A stretch of DNA of 64,000 nt. It comes from Aporrectodea caliginosa (taxonomy: Eukaryota > Annelida > Clitellata > Crassiclitellata > Lumbricidae). Under the pieces are notes generated by a model. That model saw nothing but the letters and a program-made list of their open reading frames with translations. It had not been told where the DNA came from and did no database searches. Location: positions 62,001-126,000 of the forward strand of contig JACEVL010000518.1 of the NCBI GenBank assembly GCA_020284085.1, read 5' to 3'. Position 1 is the stretch's first letter; each line of letters opens with the position of its first letter. A program made the translations under genes and the position numbers. Shown one piece after another: positions 37,201-46,187 of this stretch.

Positions 37201-40200
37201 TATTGTTGCAGTTTCCTGAATGGGTTGTGGTTTGTCGTGTTCTAGATTGTCAATCCGAACAGGAAACTCCAACGTCTTTGCTTTGGACATATTTCTACCT
37301 GGCACAACATTACGACTTTCTTAACCAGACCGAGAAAGCCCTGGAGTACATCAACTTGGCCCTTGATCATACGATGACTTTGATCGAATTATACGTTGTT
37401 AAGGCAAAGATCTGTAAGGTAATGACCAGTTGTCGGATAGATGTTTTGATGTGTTTACTTCAGCCGAAATATTCTTCGACCCCTGGAATACTCTGCTTTC
37501 CTTTGAGGACTATTGTCATTTTCATTGTAAATTTATATTGCACACTTCAAGAGAAGCAATCTCTATGCTAGCCAAGGCTATGTAAAATGTCATTAAGCAG
37601 TTAGCAGTTAGCAAGCAATGCTTGGACAACTGGAAATGGGGCACATGATCAATAAAAATAAACAAATTAAATTAAAAATAAAAACTTTAACGCCTATTAT
37701 TTCTCTAAACAATATAACATTGTACCTGATTGTGGTGTGCCAATCAGAGTTGTTTTTCTCAATAAACAAATATGATTATTAATTGCTTTTTGTGAGTTCA
37801 TATCTCTTAGTCCTAAAAATTGTTTTGGCAGGTCTTGATGCATTCAATTTTAACTCGAGGGGCTTTAAAAAGTAAATCTGTGCCTATCTCCTGTAAGTCC
37901 CATTATTGGACATGGGACTTTTAACTTTCTTTAAAAATTGTTGATTATTAGATGATCAGATTTTGTTGTATGGATGACTTATAAAGACGCCCAGCTGTAG
38001 TTCTCAACAGTGACAAAAAACAAAACATTTACTGATATTAATTTAATTTTGTTTCGAGTCTGTTTCTGTTCTTAATGAGTTTTAAGATCATTTATGCATG
38101 CGTAGATGACTAAATAACTTATTTTGAGGTTTTAATGGTTGATAAATAAGAGAACGTTATGATTCCAATTGTTCTGTAGCATGCTGGTGATATTAACGAA
38201 GCGGTCAGATGTCTGGACGAAGCACAGTCGCTGGACACGGCTGACCGCTATGTCAACTCAAAGTGCGCGAAGTACATGTTGCGAGCAAACATGCTGAAGG
38301 AAGCGGAGAGCCTTTGCTCAAAGTTCACCAAGGTCTTTACTTGTTTACTGGTTCATGTTTCTATACTGTGTGTTTATTACTTGTTTATTTACTTCTATGC
38401 TGTTTATTTAGTGCTTGTGTATTTACTTGTTTATGTTTTTATGCTGTTTATGTAGTACTTGTTTATTTACTTGTTTACTGGTTTATGTTTCTATGCTGTT
38501 TATGTAGTACTTGTTTATTTACTTGTTTACTGGTTTATGTTTCTATGCTGTTTATTTAGTACTTGTTTATTTACTTGTTTACTGGTTTATGTTTCTATAC
38601 TGTTTATTTATTTTATTTGTTTACTAGATTACGCTTCTGTGCTGTTTGTTTATTACTTGTTTATATACTTTGGGTTGCGCATGGCCTGGAAAAGAGCCCA
38701 GAATTGAGATCCTGACTAAACTTTGTGTAAACGGCAATGCTTCAGAGAGGAGCTCACCAAAGATGATGATGATTATGTGTTGTGAGAAGTGTTATGTTGG
38801 CCATCTAATGATAAACTTATGTTGGCCATCTAATGATAAACTTATGTTGGCCATCTAATGATAAACTTATGTTGGCCATCTAGTGATAAACTTATGTTGG
38901 CCATCTAATGATAAACTTTGCTCAGGCGTTCCATCATTTCCATTTGCTGACTACTGATTTACCCACCATCAGCTCACCTGCTGTTGACAGAGGCTGCTAA
39001 CAATTCCTTGTTTACTTTGTTATGTTGTGCTGACATCTAGTGTATCTTTTGCATGTGCAGGAAGGCAGTGCAGCGGCCGATACTCTGCACGAAATGCAGT
39101 GCATGTGGTTCCTGCAGGAGAGTGCTGCCCACTTTCGGCGCACTGGACAGTTCGGTGAGGCATTGAAGAAATGTCACGAGATAGATCGGGTGAGTGAAGC
39201 AGACGTTGACCAAGGACTTTGATAATAAATCAGATGTAATGTAACTGAACATTTATATAGCGCCCCTTCAAGATATCTACTCAGAAGCGCTCTCTGTTAG
39301 CTTATATGATGTTAAATGTCATTACGAACGAATATATTACTCCAGTTAACAATACAATGCACAGTAAGCTGAAAGAGTCCACCATAAGTTGTTGCTGGAA
39401 AGGACATCCGATAGAAGCCATATTTGCAAACTGCCGTAATCATTCAATTGACTAGCTTGCATAAATCTGACATGGTTTTCCATTCTCTTTTGTGGACTGA
39501 GATTTCAGTGTCCATGGAATTCAGTGCTGTTAGTCTTGGCGCCATGACAGCAGCCATATGCGTTGTTTACCCCATATATTATATTTCTCTGCCTGTAACT
39601 CGCTGTGGTTTGTCAGTCTGTTCTATTAAACGACTAAGTTGTTGAATGTGTTAAGCGTCCTTGAAACAGCTGTAGAAATCGTATTAATTTTCATCATGTA
39701 GTGTATGATTTGAATTTCTTGGTGATCATTGAAGTAACTGAAACCCAACTTGACCCTTTTCGCTTGTGAAATTGTCTAGCACTTCAGTGAGATAGTTGAA
39801 GACCAGTTTGACTTCCACATGTACTGCATGAGAAAGTCAACGATACGAGGCTACGTGGAGGTCCTGAGATTGGAGGATGTTCTGAAAAGTCATCCTAATT
39901 ACTTCAGAGCTGCAACAATGGCCATAGAGGTACGATTGTCGATGGCTTTGCATAAAACTCTTTGTTTCGTTGATCATAGATTTCGCCGTGTTATTCATTC
40001 ATTCCGAGAATTTATATAGCGCCTCTTCCAGGAGACCTACTCAGAGGCGCTCTCTGTGCTAGCCTATCAGTTAGCAAAACAATGCACATTAAGCTGAAAG
40101 AGCCACCAGTGGTGGGCCCATGCACACATGTGGAACCAACCAACGGATTCCCATCGAAAGCTGACAGATGGCTTGCATGTTCAGAGTCTCTGAGCCAAGT

Positions 40201-43200
40201 TGCGTCGATAGAGTAGAGCAGCAACAGGTGACGACATTTGCACACAATGACGCTGCAGACGAGGAAGACGACGCACGTCCAGCTATTCATTTTACAATCG
40301 CCCCTAGGGAGTTGAAGGCTGAGTCAACTTATGGGGCTAGTGGGTGTTGAATCCGCGTCCTTCTGATCTTCGTGCCAGCATATTACCATTCAGCCATCTC
40401 CCTGCCCCAATGTAATATCATTGAATTGATCAAACGGTTATGATTGATTTAAATCTTGTTAATTTTTTTTCATTGCAGATCTACTTGCATCTGTTTGATT
40501 GTGCGCAATCTGAAGCCGTTGCTGATAATGAATGCAATCAAGGTTTGCTTCACAGCTATACTGATAAGTAGAAACATAGCTTCAGGGAACCTTCAGTGTA
40601 GATGTGTGGTCTGCTTATCTGGAGCATTGCTTTATGTTTGGTGTGTATTGAGCTAGAGCATCAAACATTGCTTTTCTTGTCTATATTGCAGCACTCGCTG
40701 TGTTTAAGTTATAAATTGAAAGCCAAAATATTTTAAAGAAATGTTATGTAGCAACATGTGTTTTAGCTATTGGGGTTGTTCTCCCCATAGCTGCTAGGGT
40801 TGTTCCCCATAATTGCTGGGTTCTTTTACCTTTAAGATGATTTTACATTAACTAAACAATGTTTTCAATGCTATGCTTTCTGTACCTTAACAGTAGTAAG
40901 TTGTAATCTTACTTTGCATACTAGGACTCGAACATTAGCTGTTGAATCTTGAATGTAAAATTTCTGTCGGGTACAGTAAATAAGGAAAATAGCCCATGTT
41001 AGCAGTCAGATTGAAGATTTGTGAAAACCCGTTTTGCAGAAAACCTTACTCCAGCCGAGCTGAAAAAACTCCGTGACAAACAGCGCAAGAAGGCGAAAAA
41101 GGAGGCAGCGGAGAAGCAGAAACAAGAGGAGGTTCATCGACTGCAACAACAGCGGAACAAAGCAAAGAATTACGATCCTGAGTTGGATGGTCCAGCGCAG
41201 GAAGAACTGAAGCCAGAGAAGCTGGCTAAGGTAAACAAAATTGTATTTAGCTTTCTGTGTTGAGTCTTCATCTTTCTTGGGAGCGTTCATCTATAGAAAA
41301 TAAACTTGTCACGTAATTAGTAATTTATATAGCGCCGCTCACAGCCGTGGCCATTCAGGAGCGCTCCCAGTGCGAGAACCCCGAGTGGAGATATACCTAG
41401 GTTTTAAGAAGAGAGAGATGAAGTTATAAGTTTTAACATGGCCATATTATAAAGCAATTCTTGATATGGCTTCCAAATAGCAGTGTAACGAAAACCATGC
41501 AGGCTGAGCACTTCTACTGTAGTGTGTTGACGTGTCAGTCTCCTTGTGTTCTGGTTCAGAGCGACATGCCAGTTCATTTTGCTAGCCAACTCGGCTTTAA
41601 GGAGTACAGTGACCATATACTGTCGGCGAGAAGTGTGAGAATTGACCACCCACCCTCATAAGTCGAGGCTAAGCAATGAAGTCGCTAACATTTCGTACTC
41701 ATGGCTGCCTCTTAAGGGACTGCTTTTATCTTCTTCTAACAAAGAATGTATCATTGGGGTGCTGTACAAAATGTTAAATTATGTGAAATGAAATTGCAAT
41801 ATAACTGAAGTTGTGCAACCGCTGTGCTATGATTTTTCAGCCTGAAAATCCACTTGACGCCGCACTGGTGTTCCTGAGGACCCTTCAACAGTTTGCTTCG
41901 AACAGAATTGAAACACACATCCTTGCCTTCAAAATATTTCAGAGAAAAGGTGTGTGATTTGGATGAAAATGGATTTGTGTTTAACTCCGTTTAACATTCG
42001 CCAGTTGGATCCTTTGATGGTTTCTAGCATTTCAGTAGAGCAAAATTTGGCTAGCTATATCAGTATGGTGTTGATTTTGACTTCGTTTTTAAGGTGAGGT
42101 CAGATATATTCTGACCTGCTAGATCTTCTTTGATGTACAACTATGTTGCATTTTATAAGAGTGTTTTACTGGCTTTGTTTATAGCAGATTTATAGCTGTT
42201 TTGACTGATTCCTGTTGTAGGAAAACTGCTTTTGATGCTGCAGTCTATAAAGCGAGCCTTTGCGATTGAACCAAACAACCCTCAGCTCCATGAGTGTCTC
42301 GTACAGTTCTTGCAAGCAGGTATATTTTATTTTATTTTGAATTATTATTATTATTACATATAGTTATCAGTTAGCAACTTTTTACCGGAATGGAAATCAG
42401 AATGGTTTCACTTATTCGTTATTTTGCCACCAGGTAACAGTACCCTTACCTTGTAGCTGTGGATTGACTTGTCTCAAAAGTGATATAGACTTTGGACACA
42501 TATACACACTCACATATATGCACACACCGAACACACCCAAAAAGTGCAAATTAAGTTAGGTGAAACTTGTACTTTGTTGTGCGTTCAGCAAAACTTGTCG
42601 GTATGATAATATAGAAGGCTGGACTACTGCACGCTGTATTGACAGTCTAATCTAATCTAATCTAAAGACTAATGTAGCACCACTATCATGAATTGTAAGC
42701 CGTCAATCGTCACGGATAGTTATAATAGTTTACTTAATTTAAATGTGAGATTCCTAAAATACATACTTAAAATGCATATGTATAGATTAGGGTGACCATA
42801 CGTCCCGGTTTTCCGGGACATTTCCCGGTTTTATGTGGTGTGTCCCGGTGTCCCGAAGACTTGTGCGAAATAGCAAAATTGTCCCGGTTTCTGACACAAC
42901 CAGCTGACAAAGTCTAATGTTGCAGTTTCATTCACTGAAGGCGATAATGCAACAGTTGTCACAACAACTGACAAGCTCAAAGTACTTACACAGAAACTTG
43001 AAACAGGCAAAGATGACAAAATTTACCTCAGTATGAAAGTCAAGTCAAAGGTTAAGCCATAGTTTACGTTGCTAAATTAATTCCGTGTTTAAATCCCGTA
43101 GTTTATGTTGCTAAATTATTAATACAATGGTTTCAATTCTGTGAAAGTAGTAGTTGGATTGATGAAAATAGTTTCTTGTGAAACTAGAAGTTCCATTGAT

Positions 43201-44916
43201 AATAATAATAGGCCTACTTGCGTATAGAAGTTGGATTGATGACAGTTGTTAACTTATGAACATTGGCATTGAAATGCCATGTAGTCAACTAGTCATACGT
43301 AAACGATTAAACGATATGCTATAATGCGTACATAATAAAGAACGTTAAATGATAAATTACCATTTTTGCATAAAAATGGAAATTGAATTTATGAAAATAA
43401 GTCTTTGCGTAAATTTTGCATTTAAGACTTATATAAGGGCCTTCTGTCCCCCAAAATGCAAAAATCCGGCCCACACAAATTCTGTCCCTCAAAGTTATGT
43501 AGGCCTACAGATTTTCGCCTCTGACTTTGAACCTCTTCAAGGTATTTGCGTAGTATAGGCCTACTATAATAGTAGGCCTATATATACTATAACAACTGTT
43601 AGTTTTCCTAAAAGTGTCCCGGTTTTTGATGGCGAATAAATGGTCACCCTAGTATAGATACATACTTATATACATATGTGCATAAGTACATGCTTATGTA
43701 CATGCATAAGTACAGTAACAGTTTTCGTTTCAGTGAAAGACCGAAAGCCTCTTCCGGAGGCAGCAGAGAAAGTTCTGCTGCAGGAGATTGTGCCAATCTT
43801 TGGCCAGAAGGATGCTGCCACCATGAACGCCGAGTTCCTGGCTAAAAATGGCAATTCTTTACCACACCTTCTGAGTGGTGAGTGCAGACTGAAATCCCAT
43901 GTTCAGTATTTCTTATAAACATTTGTCTTATATTCTGCTGGACTGTTGACTGGAATTTAATGTGTCCAAACCAAAATTTCTGTGAAATAAGTAATTATAT
44001 TTTAAAATTATATTTGTATTTATATAGTAAAATTATATTCTAGTGTGTTCAGTTTGGCATTGGACGGTTTTGACTTGCAGCTACCGGTGATAGAATTCTA
44101 ATTATAAAGTTCTTGTTTAGTTGAAGTTGTGTCCAAATAATTTGACTGTAAATTTCTTTTCTATTTTCGACAGGTGCAAAGATGATATACTACTTAGACC
44201 CATCAAAGAAGACTGAGGCTGTTAATCTTGCAACAAATCTGTCACCAGATCTTACTGGTTTCTCGTTAAAGGTGACCATCGAAACCTATATATCTTGTCT
44301 TAATTATGGCGACACTCTGATAAACGGCTAAGTAATAAACTATCGAAATTGTAGTCTGTTATTTTAATTGGGCTTTTGTGAGAGGCAGAAATTTGGTTCA
44401 AGATTTCTACTTCAAGTGCAGCCCCCCCCCCCACCGTACTCAGCTATAATGAGTACAGTGACCGTACTGTGTTGTTGGGAAGATGAGACAGCGAGGAGCA
44501 GGACTGGCCATCCGCCCTCATATGGTGAACCTAAAAATAAAGTCGCTAACACTTCATACCCATGGCTGCCTCAGGGCTAGCTTATAGGGACTACTCTTCT
44601 CTCTCCTCAAAGAAGGGGACCATTTTCATGTATTTATTTCTGCACGAGGTATCATAACCACAAATGTGCCCTATAAATTGACTAACGAATTTACCTAATT
44701 AAGTTTTAAAATATTTTCAGTTAGCCCTGATTGAAGTTAGGCTTGTTCAGAGTCTCTGCTGGTGCTTTATTTCAGGCTTGTTCATCTGTTCTGGAGTCGT
44801 TGTGTAACGGTGACTTTGGAAAATGTGAAGTCGAGGCAGAAGAGTACCGTACAAAGTGCAGAGCAGTCTTTCCGCATGCAGCAGTATTTTCAGTGACAAT
44901 GCAAAACGTTGCCTAA
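28369..44916 (+). CDS. NAA15: NatA auxiliary subunit (N-alpha-acetyltransferase 15), complete, 22 exons
   Basis: Exons: 28369-28443, 29200-29284, 30696-30800, 31304-31392, 31918-31986, 32645-32779, 33652-33799, 34284-34406, 34782-34877, 35272-35378, 36768-36840, 37246-37418, 38180-38332, 39061-39189, 39780-39929, 40479-40542, 41040-41230, 41841-41949, 42221-42319, 43734-43877, 44174-44271, 44776-44916. They encode 851 aa; the human protein is slightly longer. The protein is the TPR scaffold that anchors the NAA10 acetyltransferase to ribosomes for co-translational N-terminal acetylation. Landmarks are [13 protein letters not shown] at the N-terminus, [62 protein letters not shown] and [12 protein letters not shown] Lys/Glu-rich coiled stretch spans about 592-655, and [11 protein letters not shown] lies near the end. 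The acidic tail of vertebrate NAA15 is missing. Exon 11 has two possible donors: GC at 36841, or GT at 36886 adding 15 aa. Introns carry several transposons. AATAAA is at 45036-45041. Confidence 0.95.
28545..28740 (+). mobile_element. LINE 3' end (NAA15 intron 1)
   Basis: Plus strand: decayed coding for a FSVFGP..WNGIPW-type block and a [12 protein letters not shown] stretch. The shared tail GGGCGCTATATAAATA follows and then an ATAC microsatellite (28745-28840). Confidence 0.6.
28846..29101 (+). repeat. tRNA-derived SINE family D, copy 1 (NAA15 intron 1)
   Basis: The head GAGAGCGAGAGGTACCGAGT contains B-box GAGTTCGAGCCCC, and the 3' end is AATAAAGGAAGAATT followed by (ATT)n. The 5' tRNA half is truncated by the CATA microsatellite. 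A longer inverted copy is at 45445-45700. Confidence 0.75.
29908..30317. mobile_element. TA-flanked MITE, copy 1 (NAA15 intron 2)
   Basis: 410 bp beginning TGTGACCCAAGGGATC and ending GATCCCTTGGGTCACA, so the TIRs are at least 16 bp. TA on each side suggests a Tc1/mariner-type 2-bp duplication. The interior is A/T-rich without ORFs. A second copy in opposite orientation is at 55811-56202. Confidence 0.85.
30335..30452. repeat. ~27-bp minisatellite (AATAAAAGTTCGTTT units)
   Basis: Four to five diverged units built on AATAAAAGTTCGTTTGTGTA, directly after the MITE in NAA15 intron 2. Each unit contains an AATAAA hexamer, which could be read as a cryptic polyadenylation signal. Confidence 0.75.
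30950..31150 (+). mobile_element. LINE 3' end (NAA15 intron 3)
   Basis: Plus strand: a decayed [14 protein letters not shown] block, followed by a FFKDISF-like stretch and the shared tail GAGGCGCTATATAAATC. A (CA)n microsatellite follows at 31159-31229. Confidence 0.75.
31159..31229. repeat. (CA)n microsatellite
   Basis: About 35 uninterrupted AC units immediately 3' of a LINE end, 75 bp upstream of NAA15 exon 4 (31304). Confidence 0.95.
31547..31616. mobile_element. ~70-bp palindromic MITE, copy 1
   Basis: Ends TTAACCCTTTAACAACGAG and CTCGTCATTAAAGGGTTAA are near-complementary. The core contains GGGAAACCAATGCAGC. Related copies at 32947-33006 and 53832-53903 are in reverse orientation. NAA15 intron 4. 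Confidence 0.7.
32078..32231. repeat. G-rich minisatellite (GTGGTGGTTATATGGA units)
   Basis: Eight to nine units of 18-21 bp based on GGAGTGGTGGTGGTTATAT in NAA15 intron 5. It yields long spurious ORFs in two frames. The plus strand is G-rich and has no C within the units. Confidence 0.9.
32947..33006. mobile_element. ~70-bp palindromic MITE, copy 2
   Basis: Starts CACTTTAACGATGAG and ends CTTGTCGTTATAGAGTTAA, with GCATTGG in the core. It is inverted relative to copy 1 and more diverged. NAA15 intron 6. Confidence 0.6.
34572..34614. repeat. Perfect 19-bp hairpin (NAA15 intron 8)
   Basis: TCTCCTGTGCCTTTGTTTA (34572-34590) is exactly complementary to 34596-34614, with a 5-nt loop CATAA. Flanking AATGTCAT and ATGACATT extend the symmetry imperfectly. 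It is too short for an ordinary miRNA precursor and may be a MITE relic. Confidence 0.85.
35887..36697. mobile_element. hAT-type element, 811 bp (NAA15 intron 10)
   Basis: Perfect 15-bp TIRs TAGAGCTGTACCGAT and complement. An exact 8-bp duplication ACTGTAAA lies at 35879-35886 and 36698-36705. Sub-terminal repeats of ATCGGC/CGGTATCGGCA occur at both ends. The middle (up to about 36485) holds a nested retroposon end. Confidence 0.9.
36410..36485 (+). repeat. Retroposon 3' end nested in the hAT element
   Basis: GTACCTGATAGCGGTGTGAC, then CAATAAACGAATATAATAAT. The same end (GTACCTGATTGTGGTGTGCC followed by CAATAAACAAATATGATTATT) occurs at 37720-37785. The retroposon therefore inserted into the hAT element. 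Confidence 0.65.
38340..38612. repeat. ~52-bp minisatellite next to NAA15 exon 13
   Basis: Four to five imperfect units built on TTACTTGTTTACTGGTTTAT and TTTCTATGCTGTTTAT. They start 8 nt after the exon 13 donor (38333). They produce long spurious hydrophobic ORFs. Confidence 0.85.
38792..38916. repeat. 25-bp tandem repeat x5
   Basis: Five nearly identical 25-bp units beginning TTATGTTGGCCATCTAATGA (one unit has CTAGTG), in NAA15 intron 13. Confidence 0.95.
39236..39400 (-). repeat. SINE family B tail fragment
   Basis: Contains ACATTTATATAGCGCCCC, CTACTCAGAAGCGCTCTCTG and TACAATGCACAGTAAGCTGA. This is the same order as at 13741-13840 and 40009-40090. It is interpreted as a 5'-truncated copy on the minus strand, in NAA15 intron 14. 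Confidence 0.6.
40009..40410 (-). repeat. tRNA-derived SINE family B, long copy (NAA15 intron 15)
   Basis: On the minus strand it begins GGGGCAGGGAGATGGCTGAA, with a B-box-like GCGGATTCAACACCC. It runs through a CAACTCCCTAGGGGCG body and ends in the complement of GAATTTATATAGCGCCTCTT. This is the fullest copy of the family. It shows a tRNA head and a LINE-type tail in one unit. Confidence 0.7.
41315..41420 (-). repeat. LINE 3' tail fragment (NAA15 intron 17)
   Basis: AATTTATATAGCGCCGCTCA, GTGGCCATTCAGGAGCGCTC and AGAGAGAGATGAAG repeat the order seen at 22180-22285. This is a short minus-strand retroposon end. Confidence 0.6.
41560..41728 (+). repeat. SINE family E body (NAA15 intron 17)
   Basis: Diverged copy with GAGTACAGTGACC, TGTCGGCGAGAAG, ACCACCCACCCTCATAAG and AAGTCGCTAACATTTCGTA, ending in CTTCTTC. 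Confidence 0.65.
42788..43651. mobile_element. hAT-type element, 864 bp (NAA15 intron 19)
   Basis: Ends TAGGGTGACCATACGTCCC and AATGGTCACCCTA form 12-bp TIRs. The exact 8-bp duplication GTATAGAT flanks it (42780-42787 and 43652-43659). GTCCCGG words are repeated near both ends. There is no substantial ORF. Confidence 0.88.
44388..44602 (+). repeat. SINE family E body (NAA15 intron 21)
   Basis: AAATTTGGTTCAAGATTTCT, GAGTACAGTGACCGTAC, GGGAAGATGAGACAG and AAGTCGCTAACACTTCATAC occur in the family order, with a C homopolymer near 44422. Confidence 0.7.
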
Positions 44917-45035
44917 CAGTATTTAAAAGATTCTGTGATCAGAGGACATTAATTGTGAAATGTCATAATGAGACGAAAACCTGTCAATCATGCTTCTATA
45001 GTTTTCATATATGACTTTTGAAAGTATTAAAGTTT

Positions 45036-45041
45036 AATAAA
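45036..45041 (+). promoter_or_regulatory. NAA15 polyadenylation signal AATAAA
   Basis: AATAAA lies 120 nt after the NAA15 stop codon, followed by a GT-rich stretch (TTTTTGTGGTATTTTT) suited to a downstream element. Confidence 0.65.
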
Positions 45042-45444
45042 TACTGACAAAATGTAATTTCGTTTTTGTGGTATTTTTATCCTGAACTGTCGTATATGTA
45101 CAGTGCGGTGGTCATGTGTGATCGTTACTGTTCATTTTGGCATCGTAGTGCATTGAGTAATTTGAATTGTACTGTAAGAGTTTGCCTTCTTTCAAGTAGA
45201 TAACTGTTTAGCTCAATGGTCTGTAGACATGAAGTTTTGATGACTAGTGTAGCTGATAAGCAATAGCAAAATAAATGGAGTCATTGGCTTATTTTGGCTT
45301 TCTAGCTTGCTCAAGACTGTCATATGCCATATACGATTAAGTCTTAAAACACTCTCAATTAAAAATCGGTCGAGTTAGGGAACCATGCCTAGCTTTAATT
45401 GCTTTGAAGACTTGATTTGACTAAGTGAGTAAGATAGTTTCCAT

Positions 45445-45700
45445 GATAATAATAATAATAATTCTTCCTTTATTGAAACAATCCGGTTGACACATCGCAA
45501 CCGGTACAGTGTACAGTTATGCAATTGAAACAATTCACAAGAACGCAAATGTCAGAAGACAAATCTTAACTACTAACAGAACAGACAGCCTGCAATACAC
45601 GGCGCTAATAGCAGCCTACAAAGCATGTCTCTCCTACGGGGCTCGAACTCGGTACCTCTCGCTCTCTACGCTAGATGTTATCCAATGCGCTATCGGCCCC
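45445..45700 (-). repeat. tRNA-derived SINE family D, copy 2
   Basis: Minus strand: head GCCGATAGCGCATTGGATAA (A-box), then GAGTTCGAGCCCCGTAGG (B-box), a body shared with 28846-29101, and a tail CAATAAAGGAAGAATT followed by (ATT)n. This copy is essentially full length, in the 1.3-kb NAA15-WDR25 spacer. Confidence 0.8.
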
Positions 45701-46187
45701 CCCCCATCATGCATCTTATGTGTGAAAACTGGAGATTTCAACTTATATTATTGAGAAACCTGATGTATTTCTCAGTTAAGAGTAAGGTTTTAAAATGCTG
45801 AAAATATTTGATTTTTAAAATACGACGATGTAACAAGTATAAAAAATATAAGTTTCGTACAGTTATAAATAGTGCTCTGCGTATAATGCGCTATAACATA
45901 ATGGCTGAAAGAATATGCCAAAGTTGTTTATTATCGCTCGGTAACTCGTGAAGTTTGTTGATACAGTAAATTTCTCGTTTTTACTTAGAAGAATTAAAAT
46001 GATAAGGTATACGAAAACGAATTATTTGTTAAATTCTTAATATACATTTGTTGTTAGGAAACATAAGTTGCCATCTGTGTACCGTATTGCACTTTTGAGA
46101 TAACGAAAAGTGGCAAGCTTATAGAATCGGGGACTGAACAGTATCGACTGGGATCAACGAAGGATGTGAAAAGTTTTCTGCTAAATA

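Noticed and set aside
37212..37245. Upstream acceptor GTTGCAG for NAA15 exon 12 adding [12 protein letters not shown]
   Set aside because: Phase 0 does not match either available exon 11 donor (both leave one base).
38263..38707. Hydrophobic ORFs downstream of NAA15 exon 13 that look like membrane proteins
   Set aside because: They come from the TTTACTTGTTTA minisatellite; only the first part overlaps the true exon.
38792..38916. CRISPR-like direct repeats
   Set aside because: Units abut with no unique spacers and the DNA is eukaryotic; it is a minisatellite.
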